Source: Calendula officinalis (taxonomy: Eukaryota > Streptophyta > Magnoliopsida > Asterales > Asteraceae). Taken from it: a DNA stretch of 64,000 bases. Under the pieces are notes generated by a model. The model worked only from the letters and a program-made list of their open reading frames with translations. It ran no database searches and was not told the DNA's origin. The position numbers were made by a program, and so were the translations under genes. The DNA is taken from positions 47,642,404 through 47,706,403 of the forward strand of contig OY970822.1 of NCBI GenBank assembly GCA_963853835.1, given 5' to 3'. Positions 1-10,943 of the stretch are shown here, one piece after another (the first letter of the stretch is position 1; each line of letters starts with the position of its first letter).

Positions 1-2051
1 GAATTCCAAGAAAAACTGAAACTGGATGTTTCACTTTCAAATAATTTTCGGGGAATTATTTGAGATTTTGGAGTTTTGGGAACCCATATTTCTTTGAAGA
101 TCGTTGGAGATTTAGGAGTTGTTTTTGGCACTGGAGTAAAAGTTGTTTTAGGTGCCAAGGAAAGTAAATTTTTTCTCGAATATTTTAACGATTTAGTTTT
201 GGAAAGGATTTTCTTTGAAGCAGTCGAATGTTTCAACACGGTTGAGGGTTTAGTTTTATCCATTTGAGAATGCTTAAGTCTAGAAGAGGAACCTAATTTA
301 TTTGGAGTTTTAGGTGCGGAATTTTCTCTATTAACTTGTTTGAGAGCATTCAATTTCTTATCAGAGTTTGGTGGAACCGTGGATCTCCTAGGCTTTGGTT
401 TGGTAGAGGAACTTACTTGTGATTGCGGTTTAGGTTTAGAATTTCCTCTATTAACCTGAGATTGCTTGATAGTATATAAATCGCGATATGCCATGACAGG
501 AGAAAACATTCTTGAGTTTTTACATTTATTCTTTGCCGTTAAAGGAGAATCTAATTTCAAAGATGCACTAGGCTTCTTAAACTTCTGAAGATGAGATGAT
601 TTAGATTCTAAATTTTTAATTGTCGTTTGCAACTTTAATTTGTCTTCATCAAAAGATTTATGTGTTTTATCAACTTTAGTTTCTAATTCAAAAAATTTAG
701 ATTGTAAAACTGATTTTTCTTTGTCAAATGCCTTATGTGTTTCGTCGATTTCTTTTTCCAATTGACAAATTTTCTTTTCTAGAATTAGAGATGAACCATA
801 AATCTTTGGTGTCACTTTTTGTTGAAGAACGACATTTCCTTTAATTTCAAATTCTTCTGGTTTTATAATTGGAAAATAATCATCATTTTCAAATTTTGCC
901 TTTTTAGTTTCGTATGTTTTATTTAATTCAGCATACTTGAAACTAATTTGTGCATTCTCCTTCTTTGCTCTGTTGAATGTCTCAATCTCTTCTTCCTCAT
1001 CAGTCATACGAATGAAGCTCTGCCAAACATCTACATGTATGTATTTAGAATCATACAGTGTTGGAAGCACGTTACAAGCCATCTTAAGATATTCTGGATT
1101 ATCAGCTCCTAGTCCTTCTCTTGAATTGAAATATTTGAAGTCTTTAGGCTTGTTCAAATGAGTGGTTTGATCAGTTTGTCCGCGTTTGGCAATTATTTCT
1201 TCAAGGTGTTTGATGTGGGAAGAAAGTTGAGTTTTATCATATTGAAGTTGATGTATGACATTTTGTTTGCTGTTTAATTCTTGTGATGTTTTGATGTCAT
1301 TTTCATGTAAGGTTTCAGATAGTTCTTTTATTTTATTGTTTAAAGATTTGAACTGTTTCTCATTATTATCAAATTCTTTTTGTTTACGTTCCAACCAGTT
1401 TTTAGTTATTTGATATTCATGCCATGTTTCAATGTATAACTTGTAATATTTATCATTTTGATCATTTGATGTTGGACTTTGTGTATTTTGAAGATTGGTT
1501 ATTTCAATTTCCTTTTCAGAAATTGTATGAGACAAATGCTTAATATCATTCTCATATTTAACCTTCAATTCTGATATTTGATTTTGTAACATCAGATTCT
1601 TTTTCTCAAAATTTTTATTTTGTTTAATAATATGAACAAGTTGTGTATTATGATGAACAAATTGTTCATTTTCTTTTTCTAAATCAGCTAAACTTTCTAG
1701 GAGTTTAGTATTTATTTATTTTTCATTCAAAAGGTTTTGTTTTAAAGAATCAATTTCAGAAATGTGGTTCGTTGAAAAACAATTATCAGAATCAGTTGTA
1801 GTTGAAGAACTAGAAAAGAGAGAACTGATTACCTCGATTTCTTTGTTAGCCTCTTCATTGAAACGATCAGAAATTTCAGCATTTTCATGTGCCATGAAGC
1901 ATAAATTTGCAACATGTTCTTCATCTTCAGCTAATAACACTTTTTCAGTCTCAATTTGTTTAGTCATCAACATCTTACGTTCATAATACGCTGAATCACG
2001 AACGATTGGTTTCTTTGTAGCATTCAAAGATGTGATGGTTGGCTTTTCCAT
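1..2051 (-). pseudogene. Ty1-copia gag-like coiled-coil ORF (element C), partial
   Basis: Read from ATG at 2051 the minus strand stays open to the window edge apart from one in-frame TAA at 1716-1718, about 680 codons. The first residues (VRDSAYYERKM near residue 17) look like the stretch that follows the Gag zinc knuckle in plant copia elements. The middle is Glu/Lys/Gln-rich with long heptad-like helical runs, and the last third is Lys/Pro/Ser-rich and basic. The capsid core and the zinc knuckle normally found upstream are absent, although the primer-binding site and LTR are present further upstream, so this part of gag has been lost or the element is a non-autonomous derivative. No protease, integrase or RT is reached before the window ends. 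The stop lies in an AAATAAATAAATA run, where slippage or one substitution is plausible. Function of the coiled-coil part is unknown; assembly or RNA binding is a guess. Confidence 0.7.
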
Positions 2052-3585
2052 TTTTGCGATTATTAGGATTTTGGGTAAAAGTTCTTGTGTTTAAAAATGT
2101 GAAATTTTTTTAAAAAAAACTTTTTAAAAAAAATGTAGAAGTTAAAAATGTTTAAAAAGTTGAGAATTTAATCGGGTTAAAAAAATTTAAATGTTGAGGA
2201 TTTCGGATTTTGACGTTTAATTGGATTTAATAGAATTTGGACCAAAAAATATAAAACGATTAAAGTTTGTTGATATTGGGTAAAAAAAAATTTAAAAGTT
2301 TTGTGTTTCGGTTTTCAATAGAAATGTAAAAGTTTTAAAGTTTGGGTTTTGTTATTGACGTCAATAACCGCATTCAAACATTAATGAAGACGAAAGTTGA
2401 TTTGTGATTTTAAAAATATATATTAATAAACCGGGAAAAAAAATTTTGTACCGTGATGTTGTATTAAAAAAAATTGTAAAAAAAAAAAATTAGTATTTTG
2501 GGCCGAGAGGTTATTTGTTGATTTTAGACTATGGAATTTGAACTGGGCCGAAATTGAGATGTTTTTATTGATGTTGTATTGGGCATAAACTCAATTGGGC
2601 TTGTACTTAGATTTTGACGAGAACAATTTGGACCAGGAAGGGTATCGGGAAGCAGACACAAGACGGATGAATGGCGATCATTTCAAGTCGAAATCATCTG
2701 GATCGGAACAAGATCAAGTGTAATCGGAATCTGTGGGATCAATTGATATTGCCGAACTCTTAGCCAAACACAGTTTGGGTTGGAACAAGATCGATTGTAA
2801 TCCGAACTTGATAATGGGAGTCAGCGATTGAGATTCGAATTGAATGTCCGATGATTGAAATTGATGATAGATAGTGAATTCTTTGATGTCGGAATCTTCA
2901 AGTTGGAAACAAGAAGCAGAAATTGATGATCGATTGAATTTTGAGTCACTCAGTCGAACATGTACAAAAGCCGAACATTATGTCGAGCAGAACACTGTGA
3001 CCGAACACCTGAGCAGAGAAACGTCTTCGAGCCGAACAAGGAGTTCGGGCCGAACTTGATTGGGCCTGTGTTCGGGCCGAAGAAAATTGGGACGAAGACC
3101 ATAAGTCAAATAATGTTCGGGCCGAATAAACTAGAGCCGAACACTTACACACTTCGGGTGTTCTAGAGCTGTTCTTGTACGCACCTTCAAAAATTCAACA
3201 TTTTGATTCGATTCTTGCTCAATACTTGACCGATTTTAGTGATTCCAATCCCAAACTGATCGAAAATGATTTCCTAACACTTTGATCCAGTAATATCCTT
3301 TAATCCATAACAACACAGCTCTTAATCTTCGATTTTCAGAGACTTTTTCAACTTTTCAATTTTTCACTAAAATCACTAAATCTCGATCAATTGTTGATGG
3401 AGTTGATCAAAATTTGATTCTAATCTTATTAGAATTGATGGAGAAACAATAATCTTCACTCAATTCATTGATTTGAAACAAAAAATTCTTGAATTAAATT
3501 CACAGACACGAACACCAACTTTTCTTCAAAATTCCAGATCTAGATCGAATTAGCAGTTGTTTGGATCTACTCACAGAGAGTTTGT
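2052..3585 (-). other. Long leader of copia element C
   Basis: Non-coding 1.5 kb between the primer-binding site and the gag-like ORF, much longer than a usual copia leader. No capsid-like translation was found in it. It contains a cluster of GCCGAAC/TTCGGGCCGAA words around 2955-3145 (see findings). The half nearest the ORF (2060-2500) is A/T-homopolymer-rich. Confidence 0.6.
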
Positions 3586-3597
3586 GCTCTGATACCA
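3586..3597 (-). promoter_or_regulatory. Primer-binding site, initiator Met tRNA (element C)
   Basis: The minus strand reads TGGTATCAGAGC, the complement of the 3' end of plant initiator methionine tRNA, two bases after the LTR end. This fixes the element's orientation as minus. Confidence 0.9.
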
Positions 3598-3599
3598 CT

Positions 3600-3915
3600 T
3601 GATAGATCAAATGCAATCAATATCTTGCTAATCCATGGTGATTTGAAGAGATTTGAAGAAATTAGTGTGTGTAAGTGTGTGTTCTTGGTGTAAAGTTGAG
3701 AGAAAGATGGAGGGAATGATGCTTTGAAAAGGTTAATCAATTATGTGAATGTGCAAAACTTACAATTAGTGAAGGAAAGATTTTCTTAAATACCCAGTTC
3801 ACTAATAAATACGATTAAGGCTAAGACTAAATTAACATTATTACAATATTACACTTCTAGTCCTCTAACTATTTGATACAATTTAAAATGGTCCTAACAT
3901 TACTTTTGATCAACA
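3600..3915 (-). repeat. 5' LTR of copia element C
   Basis: A 316-bp block begins TGATAGATCAA and ends TTGATCAACA on the plus strand (TG...CA with extended inverted ends) and abuts the primer-binding site. The partner LTR lies beyond the window start, so LTR identity and the target duplication cannot be checked. The five bases outside are agttt. Confidence 0.75.
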
Positions 3916-4626
3916 AGTTTATACATTACACTTAAATCATATTAGTGTTATAAATTAACAATAAACTCGTATAATTTGTGGTCACTTTAAGATGAGTCGG
4001 CTCGCAAATCAAGTCGGAACTCAAATCAAAAAGAAAAACACTAATATATATCCCATATTTTGAGTGAAAAAACGTATCAACAATGACTATACAAATCTTA
4101 TGACCCACGAATGTTGTTTTCGCACACCTACTTTGGTACACCTAACTTGAAATACACGTCTATAAAACGAGGGATGATATTATCTTTTATTAAAATTTTC
4201 TACTTATTTTTTAATTTTTTAATTAATACAATAATGATGGTATTGAGAAACAGAATTGTTAGATTCTAAATATCAACTATTTTATAAACGTAAAGATCAA
4301 ATAGAAGATTTAAGAACGAACTAATACAATTTTTCCTATAAAATACTCCCATGTCCAAAACGTAGCTCCTCTTCTTCAACTTTAACGTCATTTTCATATC
4401 GCAGACTTACTGTTCCCATCGCCGGTTTGATGTAACACTCTATTTATTTATTTTATTTATTTCACATTTTATTCAAAATCAAATCTCCAAAATATCATCA
4501 AATTTAATTTGCACAACACCAATAATAGTTTTCAACAAAATAGAAGAATTAGATAAATTATAAATATCAACACGAATAGATATTTAGTGGGTCCAAACAT
4601 TACATGTGATTATTAATTATCAAGAT
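3916..4626. other. AT-rich spacer, nothing recognised
   Basis: Open reading frames are short and compositionally random. A TGTAACACTC word at about 4430 could be an LTR edge but no partner was seen. Confidence 0.5.
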
Positions 4627-4984
4627 TAGCCCAAAACCTAACACGACACGACAAAAATACTCGAAACGAAACGAAATTGGGACGAAATACAGATTTGAAT
4701 TCGTCTCCGTGTCGTGTAAAACAAACACGAAGTCGTTTCGTGTTCGTGTTCAGAAATTAACACGAAATTGACACGATAGTTATGATTTTGGGAACATTTA
4801 GATATTTATGTTATATTTTTGTTGTCTTTGTTGTATCTGTCGTGTTTTTACCATGTAGTAAGTAAACATGACTTGTTAGCAAAATTAAACATGACTTCGT
4901 GTCGTGTTGTTTTCGTTTTGAACGAATTTGTGTCATGTCGTGTTACACAAAAACACGACATGATAACACGATTTGACAGCCCTA
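4627..4984. mobile_element. Fold-back/hAT-like element with ACACGAC ends
   Basis: Both ends are made of ACACGAC/GTCGTGT words in opposite orientation, and the right end finishes with TTTGACAGCCCTA, a typical hAT-type terminus. The left end (TAGCCCAAAACC) matches poorly and no 8-bp duplication is visible, so the left boundary is approximate or truncated. It is related in style, but not in end sequence, to the element at 62515-63081. Confidence 0.5.
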
Positions 4985-5068
4985 GGTGTTGCCCATGACC
5001 TATAGGTCATGAGTTCAAGTCTCGTCGTAGATATAAAAAGGAGTAGATTATGTGCCGTTAAAAAAAAT
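4985..5068 (+). repeat. SINE fragment
   Basis: The sequence matches the body of the SINE at 37491-37700: ggtgttgcccatgacc, a B-box-like gttcaagtctcgtcg, and a tail gtgccgttaaaaaaaat. The 5' tRNA-like head and part of the body are missing; it abuts the hAT-like element. Confidence 0.6.
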
Positions 5069-5287
5069 TATTTTGAAATATGACGGTAACCTAATAATTA
5101 ATAAAAAAATTATATTGCACGCTAATAAATCTTATTATCTATAAAATAATAGACATGCGATATCTACTATTTTTCTTTTCTAAATATTATTTTCTGATTT
5201 GAATATTTGTATTTATCAAATAAAATGAATAAGAAATTTTAATAGAAACTAATACAATTTTTCTAAATTAATATCAGTTATCAACTT

Positions 5288-5327
5288 TTTTTTAACGGCA
5301 AAAATAACCTGACGAGGAGATTCAGGA
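5288..5327 (-). repeat. 40-bp truncated SINE tail with target duplication
   Basis: A 40-bp insert consisting of a T run, the SINE 3'-end word aacggc and about 25 further bases is flanked by ttatcaactt at 5278-5287 and 5328-5337. This looks like a severely 5'-truncated retroposition of the same SINE family. Confidence 0.5.
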
Positions 5328-5603
5328 TTATCAACTTAATTTATTAAAATTCTGACATACAAAGGTGCATAAATATAAAAATAAGTGTTCATCCTCAAGA
5401 AATTCAACTAGGCCCTGATCATAGTATTTTCTACTATCCTTGTTATAGTTCCAAGACCAGGTCCAGAAAACTAAATAAATGAAATAACCAAGACAAACAT
5501 CTTTACTACCAATATTATATTTATAATTTGATACATGATTAATAAAATGATGATTTGGATCAACGTACTAGCCTATTTACTATGTGGGATACAAACCAAC
5601 TAA

Positions 5604-6200
5604 GGTGTTGTTTGGTTCGCTAGAATGTTTCTGATGAAATTTGAATCTTGGAAGGAACTGGAATTGTCAGGAATTATATTCCAATTCCATATTCTGTTTG
5701 GTTGACAGGAAATGAAATTGAAATTTAATTCAATATTCTGTTTGGTCGACGGGAGACAGAATTGGAATTATGTAAAATGACGAATTTGTCCTTATTCATT
5801 TAGGTGGTGGTGGGTGGCGGGTTAAGGTAGTGGTGGTGGATTGCGGGTGGTGGTGGTGTAGCGGTGGGTGGTGGTGGTGTGGAAGGTGGTGGTGGTCTAG
5901 CGGTGGGTGGTGGCGTCGGTTGGTGATGGAGGTTGGTGGTGGCGGCGGGTGGCAGGTGGCGGTGGTGGTTGTGATTGGTTTAAGGTTAAAATGATTTTTA
6001 AAGGTAGTATGGTAATCAAGCATTTCTTCATTCATGGGATTTCACAATGTTTCCTTCATTGGATGGAATTCACATTCCCATGTTTGATGGAATGTTTTCC
6101 CATCTAGGATTTCAATTCCAACCAACCAAACACAGAAATCCATAAGAATTGGATTCCAATTCCATCAAATTCCTAAGGATTCCAGCGAACCAAACGCCCC
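5604..6200. mobile_element. Harbinger/Tourist-like MITE with (GGTGGT) core
   Basis: Terminal inverted repeats GGTGTTGTTTGGTTCGCTAG and its counterpart ending AGCGAACCAAACGCCCC are flanked by TAA (5601-5603, 6201-6203), the 3-bp target duplication of PIF/Harbinger elements. Sub-terminal GGAATT-rich motifs are also inverted. The middle (5801-5975) is a GGT/GGC-rich simple repeat; open frames through it are low-complexity. Confidence 0.8.
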
Positions 6201-6349
6201 TAAGACTTTAAAACACAACATTTATCTTTGTGTGACTGTATAAGAGATATATAAAAATTGGGTCCCCATAAAATGAGGATCATGTGCAACTGTACCTCCT
6301 GCACCTCCTCAAAGATACCTTTGGCCACAATTTACCATCTACGAAATTA

Positions 6350-6610
6350 GAGCATCTCTAATAGTAGCTTTTTACAAAGTTTATTATCTTTGTGTATGTT
6401 ATTTGAAAGTAAATGACCTTTTAATAAAGAACTTTTGCTTCAAACGCTTATCATTCCCTAAGTCTTTCTCAAGACACAAAAAAAAGTTTTGTGTAGGTTA
6501 ATATGCATGGACCAAAAGCTTTTTAGAAAGCTTATTTATAAATTTTGAGTGGAAAATATAAGTGTCAATTACAATAAGCCATTGCACTGACTTAACCATC
6601 AGGGATGCTC
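6350..6610. mobile_element. Tourist-like MITE (GAGCATC ends)
   Basis: Ends GAGCATCTCTAATAG and, inverted, GAGCATCCCTGATGG with TTA duplications at 6347-6349 and 6611-6613. 261 bp, no coding capacity. Confidence 0.75.
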
Positions 6611-6661
6611 TTATATAATGCGTTTAATGCATCACTTAAACATAGTATATTTAAGCATGTG

Positions 6662-7115
6662 TGTTCAAAACCAGGTACCCGAAAATCTGGATAGAAGATT
6701 TGGGTACCTGATACCCGTACCCGAATTTTCGGATACCCGAAATCAGGGTACCCGATACCCGAATATTAATAAAAATAAAACATCTAATTAACAAATTTAT
6801 AACTACTAACCAAATTTATAAAGGATAATGAATAAAGACATTCATACTAGCCCGTCATTCATAGTTCTCACTTCAATCTATTGAATAATTAACAACGCCT
6901 TTAGTCTATTTGAATACAAAATTAAATAAATAAATAAAAATCGGATACCAGGTACCCGAATACCTGATATTTTAGAAAATTACTACCCGTATCCGATACC
7001 CGAAATTCGGATACTCGTAATCCGGGCACCCGAATATTCGGGTACCTGAATTTCAGGTATCCTATATTTTTTCAGATACCTATTTTTTCGGATATTTTTA
7101 AATTCAAACCCCGAG
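6662..7115. mobile_element. Fold-back element rich in GGTACCCGA words
   Basis: Two inverted clusters of GGTACCCGAxA / TTCGGGTACC words (6673-6765 and 6945-7095) flank an AT-rich centre, as in hAT-derived non-autonomous elements. Exact ends and target duplication were not resolved. Confidence 0.5.
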
Positions 7116-7448
7116 TTATAAGAGGTGGTTTTCATGTTTGCAATGGAATCAATTGGAAATGGCATGAATCAATTGGAAAATGCAGGAATCAATTGAAAAG
7201 AGCATGTGTCAAAATTCAACCGCTTATAAATATAATATACATGTTTATAGCATAAAAAAACACATATTCAACATCTTATAAATAAATGGCATATGTCAAC
7301 AATTAAATTTAGAAAATAAAGCCTGAATCTAGAAATTTCAAAAGAGAAACAAAAAATAAAAATGTAAAAATATCATAAATATCCTTGAACAATTACTATG
7401 AATTAAATAACTCGCCCATGAATACTAGGAATAAGTTCTTTTGAGAAA
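7116..7448. other. Spacer, nothing recognised
   Basis: AT-rich; a short run of aatcaattg words near 7145-7195. No gene-like frame. Confidence 0.5.
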
Positions 7449-7547
7449 CATCCATGAATACACTGGGACGGGCGCGAAACTTCGAGGTACGAGAAAACGC
7501 GGGTCTATCTGCGAAGTTTCGCGCCCGCCTCTGTGTATTCATGGATG
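7449..7547. repeat. Long hairpin with 36-nt arms
   Basis: The left arm (7449-7484) and right arm (7512-7547) are complementary over 15 + 16 bp, separated by one 5-nt symmetric mismatch block; the loop is 27 nt. The inner stem is GC-rich (cgggcgcgaaacttcg), the outer stem is AT-rich (catccatgaatacac). Further atgaatacac/gtgtattcat words follow to 7605. Confidence 0.85.
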
Positions 7548-7802
7548 ATTCAACTGATTAATTGATGAATACATAGTGTATTCATAGATGAATACACTGT
7601 GTGTATTTCATGTGTGTTCATGCATTAATAAAAATTGAATTATCCATGCTGCAACATATTAATATAGAAGAAAACGGTTTATGTTGCATTAATATGTGTA
7701 CTAAACTACTAAAGCTTTCGAACATGTTAATATGTGAACTTATGAATGTCAAGACAATCTACCTCTTAAATCTAGTATTCATATAATCATACTAGCTACA
7801 AA

Positions 7803-7821
7803 ACCCGCCCAATGGGCGGGT
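7803..7821 (-). terminator. Helitron 3'-terminal hairpin
   Basis: acccgccc-aat-gggcgggt, perfect 8-bp stem with 3-nt loop, ten bases before the CTAG terminus at 7792-7795. Such hairpins mark the end of rolling-circle transfer in Helitrons. Confidence 0.85.
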
Positions 7822-10800
7822 ATGCTACATTAAAAAATGATGTGCTGTAATGATGAAAAAGTAGTTTACATAATCATAATATTTTTATTAATGACATAAT
7901 AATGTTGTGCTGTAATGATGAATTGATAGAATAGTCGATACATTAAAAAATGTTACATAAAAATCTACAAACGAAATAAGACTTCTTTGTAAACTACATT
8001 TGCTGTCGAATTAGTGTAATTCCCATCTATGTCACAACAAATGACCTTCAATCCCTTCTTGTTCTTAACTCGTGATACGGCCACATAAAGCTGGCCATGC
8101 GAGAATACCGGTTTTTGCAGAAACAACCCAACCTGAGACAACGTCTGGCCTTGACTTTTGTTAATGGTCATAGCAAAGCATACCTGAACAGGAAATTGCC
8201 TCCGATTCAATTTGAAAGGCATCTTGGTGTCGGAAGGGCTAATAACCATTCGAGGGATAGCACAAATTGTACCCACCTTGCCGCCAGATATGATTTTACC
8301 CTCGATTATATTTACCCCCATTCGTAAAATCTGAAGTCTGGTTCCGTTGCACAATCCAACTTTCTGATCAATATTCCGCATACACATTACCGGAGCGCCA
8401 ATCTTTAACTTCAGGATATGTTGCGGGACACCTGACATTTTTATGCTGTTCAAGAAGTCAGTGGTGTAAAGATCAAGGTTAAACATAGTATCATCTTCAT
8501 CTGCAGCGGAAACCGAGTCCGATGACTCGTACTTCTTTTCTTCTCCGGGAATTAATGACAGCATACGTTCGTTTATGAGGTCAACCATTTCATGCGTGGG
8601 ACCAAGAATGGCTCTATCTTGAAAAAAGTTGGGCTGCCAAAGATTATCTTGCAATTGAGGGTATGTTTCTGCAATAATAGCCCCAACGTTATCATCAGAT
8701 GCTGGAATCAGCATGTTATCCGGGAACTCTACTGACGACTCACCATCATTTTCACCACCTGTGTTTAGATATTATAAAAACTATTCATATAAGTAAAAAA
8801 TATAATGGAACGGTTTATAAAAATTTACAAATAGTTTAAATACACACCTATAGTGCCGTTGCCAATATCGAGTATCCAATCTGCAAACTCCTTTATTTCT
8901 TGTTTTTCAAAATCAGATGCTCCCGAACCAAGCCTCGTGTTTATTGTTAATTTCAAGACTGTGCAGTGGTCCCAAAGATATGACGCATTGATAGTCTCAT
9001 GAACCACGTCTTGCCTACAGCCGTTTGGAATAACAGGAAGAATTTGCCGAAAATCACCACCAAACAAAACAACTTTTCCACCGAATACAGATTTTGACGG
9101 TGTCGAAGGGTCCTGCCTACATATGTCTCCCAGGGTTCTATCAAACGCCTCGAAACAATATATGTTAATCATTGGTGCCTCGTCCCAGATAATTAGCTTG
9201 GCTTTCTGTATCAACTCAGCAAGGTCACCGTCAGCTGATATGTGGCACAACGAATCTTCCACCACATTAATAGGAATTGCAAACCTGGAGAAAGTACAAA
9301 ATTAGAAATTTATAAGAAAAGTATTAAAGTTCAATATTAAAGGTGTTTTGTTTGAGTATAATAGTGAAGCGCAAACCTGGAATGAGCCGTCCTACCACCG
9401 TCTAACAAAAGGGCCGCAATACCACTTGATGCAACATTCAATACTATAGACCCTTGGGAACGTAATGCAGCATACATAGTTTTGTATAGGTAAGTCTTCC
9501 CAGTACCGCCGTAACCATATACGAAGAACATTCCGCCCTTTTGATTATTAACTGCGTCCATGACTGTTCTGTAGATACGTTTCTGCTCTGATGTAAGGCT
9601 GGCATAAAGAGTTTGATGCCGCTCGCGGAGTTCATCTCTGTTGTACGATTCCTCATCATGTATTAACCGGTTGTAATTTTCCATCGTGTATTGTTCATCC
9701 GGATATGGCATGTTTGAAAAAGACTTCAAACTCTTGTTATTACATAGCAACTTGTGTTCAATATACGTGAGACATATATTCATCCTCTGTGTGTCAGAAA
9801 GTTGTAAATCTGCATTATTAAACGATAAGTTTATCAAACAATATAAATTAATTATGAAAAAAAAGTAGTAATTAAAATGAGTGAGTTGTTTTTCAGTATT
9901 ACCTGGATCGTTACGCTTCCTTCGTTCAACGGTTAACACATCCTCTGCCAAAACATGCCAAGTTTTTCCCCAGACAAACTCGGGTCGGGACATATTATCA
10001 GTCATGAGTAGCATGACAAAGAAAGAACGTAGATAATCACCCATTCCCCAAAAACTTGCCTCCAACAACCCATCAATGTACTCCTTGTCGTCCTGTAGGG
10101 AGCCCACGGGCAAAACACGCGTCTCTATATGACGGATAAATAACACCGCGCCATTCCCTGAGATCATCCCAGCTTCTCGGACCTTCAACCTTGTTTAGTA
10201 ATACACGTAAATAATAAAGTTCACCCCATGAGGGGGGGACATGATGTATACGGCCTAGTGTGTTTCCTCTTTGTCTTTTGTTCCAAATGCGTTGCTGCTG
10301 ATTCCAAACGTAAAACTGTGGGATCTCAACATACAGGAGTTTGCGGGCGTCTAGATCTCTCTCGTTTAGTTCCATCCACGCTATAAACTTGGTTTCGTTT
10401 ACAGATGACTTGTCTAACGCGTAATCTATACACTCCCTTGCATCAAAAATTACTGGCTGTTCATTCTCTAAATGGAAAGGCAATCGTTCTACTGAAGGCG
10501 CCCTTTTATGAATATCAAACTGAAATATACGCCAGGTTGCCTCACAGGCTGAAAGATACCTACAATCATAATAATCTTTAATTTCGTCGATCTCTTCTCA
10601 CTCCACAGCAACAGTAACCCTGTCTGGTCCTTTGTTCACATACTTAAACATATATTTTATCGAACCAACTTGGTTGCACCATTCTACGTTTATAGGAGAC
10701 TGCTACTTCCTCAGCAAACCTGGATTGTAAGGCACGGCATAACCATTATGCAAATCTATTCCGCTTTTCCGTACAGTATTTTCGTCGTTTCTCCTCTTAT

Positions 10801-10938
10801 AGATTGTATATCCATTGTCATCGATGACAGTTGACTCGTTAAACTATTTTGGGAATTTTTTCGTACATTTGAAATTGACAGTGCAAGGGCATCTTGGATT
10901 TTCAGCACCGCACGGGCCATGCATCATCTGATCGGTGA

Positions 10939-10943
10939 CTATC
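10939..10943. repeat. Target-site duplication ctatc (left)
   Basis: ctatc here and at 20267-20271 flanks the nested LTR element. Removing the element and one copy restores continuous Rep sequence. Confidence 0.9.

Noticed and set aside
5796..6035. His/Pro-rich minus-strand frame
   Set aside because: Translation of the GGT-rich core of a MITE; low complexity only.
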